From a virus: 36,487 bases of DNA. This document shows positions 7,207 through 17,513 of the stretch, one piece after another (the first letter of the stretch is position 1; each line of letters begins with the position of its first letter). Made by a program: the position numbers and the translations under genes. The stretch is taken from the IMG/VR virus record IMGVR_UViG_3300042307_000160, positions 1-36,487 of that record; one strand, written 5' to 3'. The notes under the pieces were generated by a model. The model saw only the letters and a list, made by a program, of their open reading frames with translations, was not told the DNA's origin and did no database searches.

Positions 7207-9381
7207 ATGAGTGCAAGGTTATATGTAGAAGGTTACGAGGTAGATACACTAGGAGACATAGATGTAGACTTTACTTATTCTGTTGCAGACATAAGCGACA
7301 TTGAAAGGAGAAATACATCCTACTCAAAGACTATTGTTTTGCCTTCTACCTCAAAGAATCAGGTTTTGTTTGGTAACATTTTTGATATATCTGTCAGTAA
7401 TGATTACTATGAAGCAGACCCTAATATCCTTGTAAACTTTAACCCTGCTAAACAAGCAAAGGCACAAATATTCCTAGACAATGTTAAGATATTTGACGGA
7501 GTACTAAGGATGAGTAAGATTAATAACAAGGAAGGCGGCATTACCTATGAAGTAAATATGTTTGGTAGATTGAGAGACATATTACATGAACTAGGAGATA
7601 AGACACTAGCAGAATTGAACTTTGACGATTACGACCATGTATGGAACAATAACAATATAGCACAAAGTTGGAATAGAACAGAATGGACTGAGGGTGGACA
7701 AAACTATGTTTACCCCTTAGTAGATTATGGATTTAGTACCAATGGTATAACATACCCTTTGGTTAATTTTAAACCGGCAGTATTTATTAGAGAGATACTT
7801 AAAAGGATATTTGATGCAGCAGGTTTTGAAATAGTAGCACCCTTTTTTAATACTCAGTATTTTAAAAAGTTGATAATGGTTACAGGAGAAAAGACTATTA
7901 CAAAACAGGTAAGCACACTCCTAAACCAATATGGCTATTTTAACCAAGATGATGTAACTACATCGGACTTCTATTCTCATACCTTGTATTTTTCAAGCAT
8001 ACTAAATGATGGATTTACTATTAGCAACAGTGGTAGTAGGTTTACATGGAATAGGGCACAGAACTTAAATACAGGTTTAACTTTTAAGTGTAGCTTATTT
8101 TTCTTGGCTTTGCAAGGAGGCACTAGAACAGATTGGACTTTAAACTTAAAAAAGAATGGTTCTAATATAGATACTAGAAACAGAAGTATAAGATTTTCTG
8201 CTCAGTATCAGACATTCAATTGGGATATTGAAATTACAAGTGCAGTTGATTTAGCAAACGGAGATTACTTTGAAATAGAATTAACAGGTAACTTACAAGA
8301 AAGTGGCTTTATGCCGGGCATACAAACAGAAGTAGTGATTGTAGATGGAGCATCCTTCAAGATTGGTAATACTGTACCTGTTGCTGTTGAACTATCAGAA
8401 GGAGATACAATGAAGATAGGATATACTATGCCTAAGTCAATGAAGCAAAGGGATTTCTTGAAAAGTATTATTTCAATGCATAACTTGTATGTAACTCAGG
8501 ACAAGTTGAGGGATAATGTTTTAGAGATTATACCTTATACCTTATTTTATAGAGCATTTAAAAACGAGGCAGCAGATTGGACTGATAAGTTAGACATGAG
8601 TAGTGATGTAACCATAACCCCTTTGAGTGATTTGTCAGCTAAGGAATACAGGTTAGCATTTGATGATGATAGTGATTATTGGAGTCAGCAATACAAGACT
8701 AAGTTTAATGAAGGATACGGAGAAAAGAGAGAGATAATAGATAATGATTTTGTATTAGATACTAAAACTATCAAGGTTGTATTTGCTCCTCCTGTAATGA
8801 GAGAAGAAGTAGCAGGAAGGGTAATGATTCATTTGTATAAGGTTGAGAATGGAGTAAAAATTAGGGATAACTTTAAACCAAGGTTAGCCTATTGGAAACC
8901 GGAAGTACAATGTCCTACAATGTGGACTATGTCCTTTCAAGCAGGAACGGCATCCTATTCAGCATATCCTTATGCAGGTCATCTAAATAATCCGGAAGAC
9001 CCTGTTAATGATTTATTGTTTGGTACTCCAAGAGAGGTGTATTTCAGTATAGCAGTATACCCCGGAGCAAACTTGTACGGAGCATATTACGAGCCATTGA
9101 TTAGTGCAATCGGAGACAAAGATAGTAGACTATTGCAAGGTAGTTTCTACTTGACTCCGGAAGATATAATGGAACTAGATTTTAGGAGGATTATAAAAGT
9201 AGGCAATCACTATTATCAATTGCAAAAAGTAGACAAGTATAATCCGGTGGCTAATACTCTTAGCTATGTTAGTTTGTTTAAAATCCTAGCAGAGGTACAG
9301 CCTTTGGAGTATGAATACATACTGTTAGAGACTGATTACTATATGTTGCAGGAAAACGGAATTGATAAGTTTTATATTTAA
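7207..9381 (+). CDS. Large tail/baseplate structural protein
   Basis: This 724-residue protein starts with ARLYVEGYEVDTLGDIDVDF and has ISDIERRNTSYSKTIVLPST (about residues 29-48), then QVLFGNIFDIS, a pattern recurring in tail proteins of Bacteroidetes phages. It probably forms part of the tail tip or hub linking the tube to the fibre encoded next. No lytic enzyme motif is visible. The function is inferred from size and from its place between a minor tail protein and the fibre. Confidence 0.55.
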   Translation: MSARLYVEGYEVDTLGDIDVDFTYSVADISDIERRNTSYSKTIVLPSTSKNQVLFGNIFDISVSNDYYEADPNILVNFNPAKQAKAQIFLDNVKIFDGVLRMSKINNKEGGITYEVNMFGRLRDILHELGDKTLAELNFDDYDHVWNNNNIAQSWNRTEWTEGGQNYVYPLVDYGFSTNGITYPLVNFKPAVFIREILKRIFDAAGFEIVAPFFNTQYFKKLIMVTGEKTITKQVSTLLNQYGYFNQDDVTTSDFYSHTLYFSSILNDGFTISNSGSRFTWNRAQNLNTGLTFKCSLFFLALQGGTRTDWTLNLKKNGSNIDTRNRSIRFSAQYQTFNWDIEITSAVDLANGDYFEIELTGNLQESGFMPGIQTEVVIVDGASFKIGNTVPVAVELSEGDTMKIGYTMPKSMKQRDFLKSIISMHNLYVTQDKLRDNVLEIIPYTLFYRAFKNEAADWTDKLDMSSDVTITPLSDLSAKEYRLAFDDDSDYWSQQYKTKFNEGYGEKREIIDNDFVLDTKTIKVVFAPPVMREEVAGRVMIHLYKVENGVKIRDNFKPRLAYWKPEVQCPTMWTMSFQAGTASYSAYPYAGHLNNPEDPVNDLLFGTPREVYFSIAVYPGANLYGAYYEPLISAIGDKDSRLLQGSFYLTPEDIMELDFRRIIKVGNHYYQLQKVDKYNPVANTLSYVSLFKILAEVQPLEYEYILLETDYYMLQENGIDKFYI

Positions 9382-9385
9382 AAGT
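9373..9385 (+). promoter_or_regulatory. Late-gene box TATATTTA five bases before ATG (copy 2)
   Basis: TATATTTA at 9,373-9,380 overlaps the stop of the upstream gene and is followed by AAAGT and the fibre ATG at 9,386. Box and spacing are the same as at the 4,704 gene. Confidence 0.4.
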
Positions 9386-12300
9386 ATGTCAGATAAAAGG
9401 ATAAGTCAGTTAGTTGAGAGGGTAAGTATAGCAAATAATGATGTACTCCCTATTGTAGCTTTAAATGCTGCCACGACTAACAAAGTAACGATTAGTACTA
9501 TACAGGATTGGATGCAAACACACCTAGACCATGGTGTAACTAGCATTGGTATAACTATTGGTAGCACCGGCACAGATATAAGTGTAACAGGTTCTCCGGT
9601 TACAGCAGCAGGTAATATTACAATTAATGTTCCGACATCAAGTGCAGCAAACAGAGGTTTACTCAGTGCAGCAGATTGGAGTACATTTAACAATAAGGTA
9701 GGTACAGCTAGAAGTATCAATACAACAGCACCACTACAAGGAGGAGGAGACCTAAGTGCAAATAGGACTTTGTCAATTACTCAGGCAGGTGTATTAGCAG
9801 ATGGTTATTTGTCTAGTGTAGATTGGAATACCTTTAACAATAAGCAACCGGCATTAGGTTATACCCCTGTTAATCAAACAAGGGAGTTAACTATTAATGG
9901 CACAACTTACAACCTGTCAGCAGATAGGACTTGGAATGTAGGTACAGTTACATCTATTGGTGTAAGTATGCCTTCTGCATTTACGGTAAGTAATAGTCCA
10001 ATTACAGGAGCAGGTACAATAGCAATCACAGGAGCAGGTAATAGCACACAGTATATTGATGGTACAGGTTCATTGCAAACATTCCCAAGTATTGTAGGTA
10101 ATGCAACTAATTTAATTAGAGAGGTGTACAATGATAGTGGTGCAACAATGACCAAAGGAACTATTGTTTACATCAATGGAGGACAAGGTAACCTGCCTAC
10201 TATTGCAAAGGCACTAGCAACAGGAGATAGCACATCTGCACAGACATACGGAGTAGTTAGAGCAGACATAGGTAATATGTCTAATGGATATATAACAGTA
10301 GTAGGAGATTTAATGGATATGCCTACTAATGGATTCGCAGTAGGTACTCAGTTATATTTAAGTGGTACAACAGCAGGAGCATTCACAAGTACAAAGCCAT
10401 ACGCACCAATACACTTAGTTTATGTAGGTATAGTTACAAGAAGTCATCCAACCCAAGGAGTAATAGCTATCAAGATACAGAATGGCTATGAAATGGATGA
10501 ATTGCACAATGTAGCAGCACATTTACCTAATGATGGAGATATACTTAAATATGTTTCAAGTACAGGTCTATGGACTAAAACAGCAGGTAGCACTACAAAC
10601 ATCACAGAAGGCACAAACTTGTACTATACAGATGCAAGGGCGAGGACAGCAATCAGTGAGACAGTAACAGGATTAGATTATAATTCAAGCACAGGTGTAC
10701 TTAGCACAAGTGCAGGTTATGGTATCCCTACAACAGCTAGTCAGACTAATTGGGATGCAGCATATAATGATAAGATTAATAGTGCAGCAGTAACAGGTAC
10801 GACTACTAAAACATTGACATTAACCCAACAAGATGGTGGTACAATCACAGCAAGTTGGACTGATATAAACACAGATGCAGTTAGTTCTGTATTCGGAAGA
10901 ACAGGAGCAGTAGTAGCTGTATCCGGAGATTACAATACAGATTTGGTTACAGAAGGTACAACTAACTTGTACTTTACAAATGCAAGAGCAAGGTCTGCAA
11001 TTTCATTAACTACGACAGGTAGCAGTGGAGCAGCAACTTATGTTAGTGGTGTATTGAATGTACCTAATTATACATTGGCAGGATTAGGAGGAGAACCGGC
11101 TATTACAGCAGGTACAACAGCACAGTATTGGAGAGGAGATAAGTCTTGGCAAACTTTAAATACTACAAATGTAGTAGAAGGCACAAACCTTTACTTTACT
11201 AATGCAAGGTCTAGGTCAAGTATTAGCTTGACTACTACCGGCACAAGTGGAGCAGCTACTTATAATGTAGATACAGGTGTATTAAATATCCCTAGTTATG
11301 TAGGAGGAGTAACCTCAGTATTTGGTAGAACAGGTGCTGTTGTAGCAGCAAGTGGAGATTATACTACAACCCAAGTAACAGAAGGAACAAATTTATATTA
11401 CACAGATGCAAGAGCAAGAGCAGCAATAACAGGTACAAGTCCTATTAGTGTATCAGCAGGTGTAGTTAGTATTCAACAAGCAACTGCATTGCAAAGTGGT
11501 TTTTTAAGTAGTGCAGATTGGGTTACTTTCAATAATAAGCAAGGAGCAATAACCTTAACGACAACAGGAACTAGCGGAGCAGCAACCTTTTCTAGTGGCA
11601 CATTAAATATCCCTAATTATACTTTTGCAGAAACAGATACTTTGCAAAGTGTAATTTTAAGAAATGGTACAACAAACACAGGATTTGTTATAACCAATGG
11701 TAATAGTACTTATACTGTACCTTCTAATACAAATGTTCCTGTTATTTATATGTTGAATACAGGAGCAAATCCAAATGCTCATGCTGTTATATCATTAAGA
11801 ACATTAGGAGAAACAGGTGGTGACCCATTTATTTCACTTGATATTAATGGTGTATTAGGATGGTCAGTAGGTGTAGATAACTCTGATGGAGATAAATTTA
11901 AAATCGGTAAAAGTTGGGCAGAAGTAGGTATTAATACATATTTTACTATTGATACAAGTGGAAATTCAACATTTGCAGGTAGTGTTAGAGCAGCAGGTTT
12001 AATATCAAAAGATTACTTAATATTAGAAGCATCTAATAGTACGAATAATTGGTATTTGTATACTTACACAGATAACACTTTAAGATTTAACTATGGTGGT
12101 GCAGGTGGAGATGAATTTATAATGACAACCGGAGGAGGTTTAACTATTTTAGGTAATTTTACTGCTGCTAATTATAGCGGTACACATAGTGGTTCATCAA
12201 GTGGAACTAATACAGGAGACCAAGATTTAAGTGGATATGTAACATTAGGAACTGCTCAAACAATAAGTGGAGCAAAAACATTTAGTAATGATGTATTAGT

Positions 12301-13822
12301 TCTAGGAGGTCGTGTTAATATTTCAACAGGTGGAGCAAATACTTATGGTGTTGTATCAGGTTATTCTATTAATAATAACCATCAAATGACCATGAGAGCA
12401 AACATAACAGGACCTACTTCAAACCCTACATATACGGCAGGGCATCAGATGTGTTTTGTTGAATATGCAAATAATAATGATACAGAAGGATGGTTTTTCA
12501 AATCATCTGCTGAAACTAATTATACAGAAGTAGCAAGAATTACAAGGGCAGGTATTAATTGGAATGGTAACACAGTATTGCACTCAGGTAACTATAACAA
12601 CTATGCACCTACTAAAACAGGAGGAGGAGCAAGTGGTACTTGGTCAATTACATCAGGAGATTCAAATGCATTAGGTGGTGTTGGTCCGGGTGGTTATACT
12701 AGAAGAAATTATACAGGATTTACTTTTCCAACAGGTTCTTATACAGGTTGGTATAGAATAGCAAGAAGTGGTCAGCAAAATGGTGGTTCAGGAGCAAGGG
12801 GTGCTTTTAAAATTTATGTATGTGCAACAGGTAACTATCTTAATCCTGCACAAGATGAAATTTGTGGATTAAAGGATTGGGCAACAGGTTTGTATATTGC
12901 AAGTGTAACAGGTTATGGTGGTACTCCATTCCAAAATTATAGACTAACTTATGATTCAGACTTCACATATCTAGAAGGATATATAAGTTACTATTTTGGA
13001 GGAGACCAAGGTTTTGATGTAGTATCAATGGATAATGGTTTTTCAGGTATGACATGGGTGCCAATGACAACATTAACTGCAAGTACAACTTCTAGTGGTG
13101 CAGTAAGTATTGGTAAAGTTAGTGGAGGTACAGCATTTCCATATATCAGAAGTGGTGGTGGTTTATTTACAGGAGTAACTGAATTTACAGGTGTAGCACA
13201 AGATAATGTAGGATTAGTAAGAATTGTAAATACACAAAGTGGTAATGGAGAACATTTCCCTGCATTGCAAGTAATTAATGTAAATGGTAATCATAGTTAC
13301 GGAATTATTGCAGAATTTAGAACACAAAATGTAGATACAGGAGATAGACCTAGTATTTTGTTTAGTAGAGGAGGTGGACCTAATTGGCAGTTTGGAATGG
13401 GTGCTTATTCAGGTAATAGTGATAGATTTGGTATAGGATATAGGTCTACTTATTTGCCTGATACATGGCCTAGTATGAGAATGGATATGGATACCTCAGG
13501 TAATGTAACATTTGCAGGAGATGTAACTGCATTTTCAGATGCTAGATTAAAAACAGATGTACAAGTTATTGATAATGCTATTGAAAAAGTTAAGCAAATT
13601 AGAGGTGTAACTTTTAAAAGAAATGATGAGATTGACCACAATGTAGGTAGAAAACATACAGGAGTTATAGCACAAGAGGTATTGAATGTTTTACCGGAAG
13701 TAGTATCTATGAGTGATACAGGTATGTACAATGTTGCTTATGGTAATATGGTTGGTTTGTTAGTTGAGGCTATTAAGGAACAGCAAAAGGAAATTGATAA
13801 ACTTAAAAAACAAATTGCATAA
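9386..13822 (+). CDS. Tail fibre with C-terminal S74 intramolecular chaperone
   Basis: The ATG at 9,386 gives 1,478 residues; the frame is open slightly further upstream but without a good start. The N-terminal MSDKRISQLVERV region probably attaches to the tail. Residues about 90-750 contain shuffled repeats: TEGTNLYYTDARAR (four versions), SVFGRTGAVVAxSGDY (two), SADWxTFNNK (three) and LTTTGTSGAAT (three). The last about 95 residues are an S74 endosialidase-type chaperone: SDARLK places Ser1384 and Lys1389 as the likely self-cleavage pair, followed by GVIAQEVLNVLPEVV and a coiled-coil end. It should trimerise, fold the fibre and then be cut off. This is the likely host receptor-binding protein. 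Confidence 0.9.
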   Translation: MSDKRISQLVERVSIANNDVLPIVALNAATTNKVTISTIQDWMQTHLDHGVTSIGITIGSTGTDISVTGSPVTAAGNITINVPTSSAANRGLLSAADWSTFNNKVGTARSINTTAPLQGGGDLSANRTLSITQAGVLADGYLSSVDWNTFNNKQPALGYTPVNQTRELTINGTTYNLSADRTWNVGTVTSIGVSMPSAFTVSNSPITGAGTIAITGAGNSTQYIDGTGSLQTFPSIVGNATNLIREVYNDSGATMTKGTIVYINGGQGNLPTIAKALATGDSTSAQTYGVVRADIGNMSNGYITVVGDLMDMPTNGFAVGTQLYLSGTTAGAFTSTKPYAPIHLVYVGIVTRSHPTQGVIAIKIQNGYEMDELHNVAAHLPNDGDILKYVSSTGLWTKTAGSTTNITEGTNLYYTDARARTAISETVTGLDYNSSTGVLSTSAGYGIPTTASQTNWDAAYNDKINSAAVTGTTTKTLTLTQQDGGTITASWTDINTDAVSSVFGRTGAVVAVSGDYNTDLVTEGTTNLYFTNARARSAISLTTTGSSGAATYVSGVLNVPNYTLAGLGGEPAITAGTTAQYWRGDKSWQTLNTTNVVEGTNLYFTNARSRSSISLTTTGTSGAATYNVDTGVLNIPSYVGGVTSVFGRTGAVVAASGDYTTTQVTEGTNLYYTDARARAAITGTSPISVSAGVVSIQQATALQSGFLSSADWVTFNNKQGAITLTTTGTSGAATFSSGTLNIPNYTFAETDTLQSVILRNGTTNTGFVITNGNSTYTVPSNTNVPVIYMLNTGANPNAHAVISLRTLGETGGDPFISLDINGVLGWSVGVDNSDGDKFKIGKSWAEVGINTYFTIDTSGNSTFAGSVRAAGLISKDYLILEASNSTNNWYLYTYTDNTLRFNYGGAGGDEFIMTTGGGLTILGNFTAANYSGTHSGSSSGTNTGDQDLSGYVTLGTAQTISGAKTFSNDVLVLGGRVNISTGGANTYGVVSGYSINNNHQMTMRANITGPTSNPTYTAGHQMCFVEYANNNDTEGWFFKSSAETNYTEVARITRAGINWNGNTVLHSGNYNNYAPTKTGGGASGTWSITSGDSNALGGVGPGGYTRRNYTGFTFPTGSYTGWYRIARSGQQNGGSGARGAFKIYVCATGNYLNPAQDEICGLKDWATGLYIASVTGYGGTPFQNYRLTYDSDFTYLEGYISYYFGGDQGFDVVSMDNGFSGMTWVPMTTLTASTTSSGAVSIGKVSGGTAFPYIRSGGGLFTGVTEFTGVAQDNVGLVRIVNTQSGNGEHFPALQVINVNGNHSYGIIAEFRTQNVDTGDRPSILFSRGGGPNWQFGMGAYSGNSDRFGIGYRSTYLPDTWPSMRMDMDTSGNVTFAGDVTAFSDARLKTDVQVIDNAIEKVKQIRGVTFKRNDEIDHNVGRKHTGVIAQEVLNVLPEVVSMSDTGMYNVAYGNMVGLLVEAIKEQQKEIDKLKKQIA
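10604..11430 (+). repeat. Imperfect coding repeats in the fibre shaft
   Basis: Four copies of a TEGTNLYYTDARAR-type unit begin near 10,604, 10,949, 11,171 and 11,377. Between them are two copies of a SVFGRTGAVVA unit (near 10,886 and 11,312) and copies of LTTTGxSGAAT (near 11,008 and 11,228, with a third near 11,551). The repeats are similar but not identical in DNA, so recombination between them could change shaft length. Confidence 0.8.
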
Positions 13823-14709
13823 TGGCTTTACCATCCACAGGAAGTTTAAGTATTAGCCAAATTAAGGCAGAATTAGTTTCTAGTTCAAATAGTCTTAGAG
13901 CATTAAGTTCTTTGGCAGGGTTTACTACTCCTGATTCTATTAGTGAGTTTTATGGTTATCCCGGTGGATACTTTTATCCTGCTGTGCCTTTTATTAATGG
14001 ATTTGATTTTTCAGTTAGTAGTAAGTATTCAAATAGCGGTTCAGCTATTGATGACCTTAGTACTTATAATTGGGATGGAACTTTTGTAACAGGTACAGGT
14101 AATGGTACACCTGCAACGATTGACCAATATACATCAACTGCTCCCGGCTATATGACAATTCCCGGAGACTCTGCTCAAAAGTCTATTAGGCTTAATGACA
14201 ACATGAAATTCGGAGGAACTTCTAATTATACTATAATAACATGGTTTAGAGTAAGTGCATTTAGTTCTAGTTTCCCCGGAATTGTAGCAGCAGAAGGTAG
14301 AATAGGTAGTACTCCAATTGGTTATTCTATGTATCTAAGAAGTAGTCCTGATTTTTCAATTTTACATACAAGATATAATGCAAGTTCAGGTTCAGATGGT
14401 ACTTGTTTATTAACATGGGGTTCGGGAGGAATACCTGCATTTGCTTATAATACATGGTATATGTCAGCTATTAGATTTGATGGTTCTACTATGCAGTTAA
14501 GATTATACGCAGGTGGTTCAGGATATAATGGTAGTTTATCTTATCCTAATCCTTTGTCTACAAGTACAAGTTGGAGTGCTTTTTTAGGTTTACGATATAA
14601 TAATTGGTTTAATGGAAGAATAGGATATTATGCAGTATATGGCTCTCCTTTAACAGAAGCTATGTTAGATACAGTATTTACAAATACTAGAACAAGATAT
14701 GGTGTTTAA
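13822..14709 (+). CDS. Tail-associated LamG/concanavalin-like protein
   Basis: A 295-residue protein whose first 50 residues (SLSISQIKAEL, SLRALSSLAGFTTPDSISEFYGY) look like a short attachment module common at the start of phage tail proteins. The rest has the pattern of a LamG-3/concanavalin-like jelly roll: a sequence like YTIITWFRVSAF, later NTWYMSAIRFDG, and GRIGYYAVYGSPLTEAML at the end. Such domains bind carbohydrate or surface proteins, so an accessory receptor-binding role is likely. Its start overlaps the fibre stop by one base (TAATG). Confidence 0.65.
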   Translation: MALPSTGSLSISQIKAELVSSSNSLRALSSLAGFTTPDSISEFYGYPGGYFYPAVPFINGFDFSVSSKYSNSGSAIDDLSTYNWDGTFVTGTGNGTPATIDQYTSTAPGYMTIPGDSAQKSIRLNDNMKFGGTSNYTIITWFRVSAFSSSFPGIVAAEGRIGSTPIGYSMYLRSSPDFSILHTRYNASSGSDGTCLLTWGSGGIPAFAYNTWYMSAIRFDGSTMQLRLYAGGSGYNGSLSYPNPLSTSTSWSAFLGLRYNNWFNGRIGYYAVYGSPLTEAMLDTVFTNTRTRYGV

Positions 14710-14746
14710 TTAGAAAAATAATTTATAACTTTATAAAAAAATAGAA

Positions 14747-15022
14747 ATGAAAAAAATAGAAGCAGTATCAATTTGGTATGATGGTAGCTTTAAAGATGCT
14801 ACCCTACTAGATATTACAGTAAACAGAATTACACTTGGTGTACAAGCATCAATTAGTTTTAGATTGTATTTTGCAAACGAAAGCGACCCTATGTATCCTG
14901 CAATCCAATTAAATAATGGAGATTTGACTATGGATGGTCAAGATTATTTAGATTGGGGTAGTGATGATGAATATGTATGGCAATGGGTAGCAAATAAACT
15001 GAATTTAGTAATTATTTCATAA
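14747..15022 (+). CDS. Hypothetical small tail-region protein
   Basis: A 91-residue acidic protein I do not recognise. It has VSIWYDGSFKDATLLDI near the start and DYLDWGSDDEYVWQWVANKL near the end, and no membrane segment. A TAACTTTA box at 14,726-14,733 lies 13 bases before the ATG, so a new transcript might begin here. Position between receptor-binding proteins and the tape measure suggests a structural or assembly part. Confidence 0.6.
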   Translation: MKKIEAVSIWYDGSFKDATLLDITVNRITLGVQASISFRLYFANESDPMYPAIQLNNGDLTMDGQDYLDWGSDDEYVWQWVANKLNLVIIS

Positions 15023-15040
15023 TCATAAAAAACAAAAACC

Positions 15041-15313
15041 ATGGATTTTAACAAACCAATGAAGGCACTTAACGGTGTATCAGCAAAAGACGGACAAGGC
15101 AATGATATTACATTAGGTAATATTTTAGCACAGCAATTAGTAAGTGGTAGTAAAGGAGATGCCGTAAAGTATTACGGATGGGCATTGAAACTACATGAAG
15201 GTAAGGACATTGAACTAGACAAGTCCGATACTCAAACACTGAAAGATTTTATCACAACCAATGAGCAGTTGACTATTCTAGCTAAGGCACAACTGCTTGA
15301 ATTATTTGATTAA
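15041..15313 (+). CDS. Small protein preceding the tape measure gene
   Basis: This 90-residue protein has TLGNILAQQLVSGSKGDAVKYYGWALKLHEGKDIELDKSDTQTLKDF-like helical sequence (reported here in outline, residues 25-75), ending in LTILAKAQLLELFD. Similar small acidic proteins occur near the tails of many phages. Its stop overlaps the tape measure start (TAATG), the position where tail chaperones usually lie, so it may help tape measure folding. I do not recognise a named family. Confidence 0.6.
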   Translation: MDFNKPMKALNGVSAKDGQGNDITLGNILAQQLVSGSKGDAVKYYGWALKLHEGKDIELDKSDTQTLKDFITTNEQLTILAKAQLLELFD

Positions 15314-17502
15314 TGGCAGAAGAAAATAAAGTCATATTAGATGTAGATGTCAAACCTCTGAAACTCCAATTACGAGAATCAGTTGAAGGTTTACAGGCAG
15401 CTAGACAAAAGTTTGGAGAATTTAGTCAGGAGGCAATTGCTGCTGCTCAAAAGGTTGCTGCTATCAAAGATGAGATAGAGGCTACTAATGAACAGGCACA
15501 ATTGTTTGACCCCGGCAAGAGGTTTCAGGCTTTGACAACAGCAGCTAGTACTGCGGCAGGAGGTATTGCTGCGGTACAAGGTGCTATGGCTTTATTTGGT
15601 GGAGAGAGTGAGAATGTAGCTAAAACATTGCAGAAAGTACAAGGTGCAATGGCATTGTCTCAGGGTTTGTCTCAGTTAAAAGACATAGGCAAAGTAGGAG
15701 AACAGCTAAAAATTTCATTCAAAGGATTAACTGCCGGAGTAGATGGATTCAAGAAAGCACTTATCTCAACAGGCATAGGTGCTTTGGTTGTTGCAGTAGG
15801 ATTACTTGTAGCTTATTGGGATGACATTAAAGGATTAGTAAGTGGAGTAGGTAGTGAGCAAAAGAAACTTAATGAAGACTCTAAGGAAAACCTAAAAACC
15901 CAAGAAGAAAAATTAGATGCTATTGATGGACAGTCTAATCAGTTAAAGTTACAAGGTAAGAGTGAGAAAGACATACTTAACTTAAAAGTAAAGCAATCTG
16001 AGGAGGCAATCAAGGCTGCTGAAATTAATCTAGCTAATGCTAAGGCTACTAAGGATGCACAGGTAAAAGCAGCAGAAAGGAATAAGCAAATCCTTCAAGG
16101 TATTATAACATTTTTGTCTGCACCTTTGGTAGCAGTATTGGCAATGGTTGACCAAGTAGGTAAGGCATTAGGTAAAGACTTTGGTTTAGCCGAAGGATTT
16201 ACAGGTGGTTTAGCTAAGATGGTATTTGACCCGGCAGAAACTGCAAAAGAAGGAGATAAAACAATTAAAGAAGCAGAAGCTAGTCTAAATAAACTTAAAG
16301 AAAAGAAGGCAGGTTTTCAGGTAGCAATACAAGGGATTGATAAGGCAGCAAGAGATAAGACAAAGGCTGATAATGATGCTCAACAAAAGAAAGAAGATGA
16401 GGCTAATGCTATTTTAAGAGAAGCTAACAAAAAGTTAAAGTCTCAGCAAGAGCAAGAACTTTTAACTATTGAAGAATCTTATAAGGAAAAAAGAAAGAAG
16501 TTAAAAGAAGCAGGTATTAAGGATAATGGAGATTTAGCAGCAGCAGAGCAAAAGGAAAAGGCTGCAATAACTGATAAGTATGCTAAGGAAGAAGCAGCAA
16601 AAGTTGAGGCTTACGAAAAGGAACTTGCTAAGATTAGATTAGAAACTAAGTTAGCAGCTATCAAGGATGAGAATGAAAAGGCAAGAGCAGAGTTAATAGC
16701 AGGATTTGAGCAACAAAGACAAGATATTGATGCTAATGAAAAGTACACAGCAGAGCAAAAGACTGCTTTAAAATTAGCCTTAGCTACTAAGGAAGAAGAA
16801 GCACTAGCTGCCTTAAAATTAGCAGCAGACCAAAAGAAGGCAGAAGCTGACATTACTGACTTAGATAAGGAAATTACTAAGGCACAAGGTAAGTTTGATG
16901 TTGAAAGGTCTTTGTTAGACAAAAAGGATGCTTTACTTAAAGAATCATTTAAAAATGGTTTGATTACAGAGAAGGCTTACAACGAAGGAGTAGAGGCAAA
17001 TGCCAATGCAAGAATAGAAATTGATAAGAAAGAGACAGCAGCTAAGGTTGAGAATGCTCAAAAAATCTCTGCATTGCTTAGTGGTTTGTCAGATGTAGTA
17101 GGTAAGGAAACAGCAGCAGGTAAAGCCTTTGCAGTAGCTAGTGCAACTATTGACACATACCTAGCAGCAACTAAGGCATATCAATCAATGGTTGGTATTC
17201 CAATTGTTGGACCTGCATTGGCGGCAGTAGCGGCAGGTGTAGCAGTAGCAGGTGGTATCAAAAATGTTAAGTCAATCTTATCAGTAAAGACTCCGGGAGG
17301 TGGAGGAGCAGCATCAGCACCTTCTGTATCAGCAGCAGCACCACAAGTTACCTCGGCAGTTCCTACCTTAGGCAATAGTCCTGTAACATCAATAGCTAGT
17401 GTGATGCAAAACCAAAAGCCACTGAGAGCATTTGTTGTAGAAAGTGAGGTAACAGGTACACAAAAGAGGGTAGCCGATATTGAACGCAGAGCAGGTTTCT
17501 AA
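15313..17502 (+). CDS. Tape measure protein
   Basis: A 729-residue protein made of long charged helices rich in Ala, Lys, Glu and Gln (residues 20-60 and about 310-620, coiled-coil-like), broken by hydrophobic stretches at about 150-168, near 258-275 and near 635-655. This is the standard look of a phage tape measure, which sets tail length and inserts into the host membrane. It is on the short side for the group, suggesting a tail of roughly 0.1 micrometre if the usual relation of length to residues holds. It follows a small coupled gene and precedes the protease. Confidence 0.85.
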   Translation: MAEENKVILDVDVKPLKLQLRESVEGLQAARQKFGEFSQEAIAAAQKVAAIKDEIEATNEQAQLFDPGKRFQALTTAASTAAGGIAAVQGAMALFGGESENVAKTLQKVQGAMALSQGLSQLKDIGKVGEQLKISFKGLTAGVDGFKKALISTGIGALVVAVGLLVAYWDDIKGLVSGVGSEQKKLNEDSKENLKTQEEKLDAIDGQSNQLKLQGKSEKDILNLKVKQSEEAIKAAEINLANAKATKDAQVKAAERNKQILQGIITFLSAPLVAVLAMVDQVGKALGKDFGLAEGFTGGLAKMVFDPAETAKEGDKTIKEAEASLNKLKEKKAGFQVAIQGIDKAARDKTKADNDAQQKKEDEANAILREANKKLKSQQEQELLTIEESYKEKRKKLKEAGIKDNGDLAAAEQKEKAAITDKYAKEEAAKVEAYEKELAKIRLETKLAAIKDENEKARAELIAGFEQQRQDIDANEKYTAEQKTALKLALATKEEEALAALKLAADQKKAEADITDLDKEITKAQGKFDVERSLLDKKDALLKESFKNGLITEKAYNEGVEANANARIEIDKKETAAKVENAQKISALLSGLSDVVGKETAAGKAFAVASATIDTYLAATKAYQSMVGIPIVGPALAAVAAGVAVAGGIKNVKSILSVKTPGGGGAASAPSVSAAAPQVTSAVPTLGNSPVTSIASVMQNQKPLRAFVVESEVTGTQKRVADIERRAGF

Positions 17503-17513
17503 TATTTATATGT
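17501..17513 (+). promoter_or_regulatory. Late-gene box AATATTTA five bases before ATG (copy 3)
   Basis: AATATTTA at 17,501-17,508 follows the tape measure stop directly and is separated by TATGT from the protease ATG at 17,514. An ATTGAAC sequence lies about 17 bases upstream, as it also does at copy 4. Confidence 0.4.

Noticed and set aside
9406-9720. Minus-strand open frame inside the fibre gene
   Set aside because: It is antisense to a clear repeat-rich coding region, has no promoter or start context, and no gene in the window is on the minus strand.
16611-16922. Minus-strand open frame in the tape measure gene
   Set aside because: A Ser/Leu/Ala-rich antisense product of a Lys/Glu/Ala-rich helix gene, as expected from a mirror reading.
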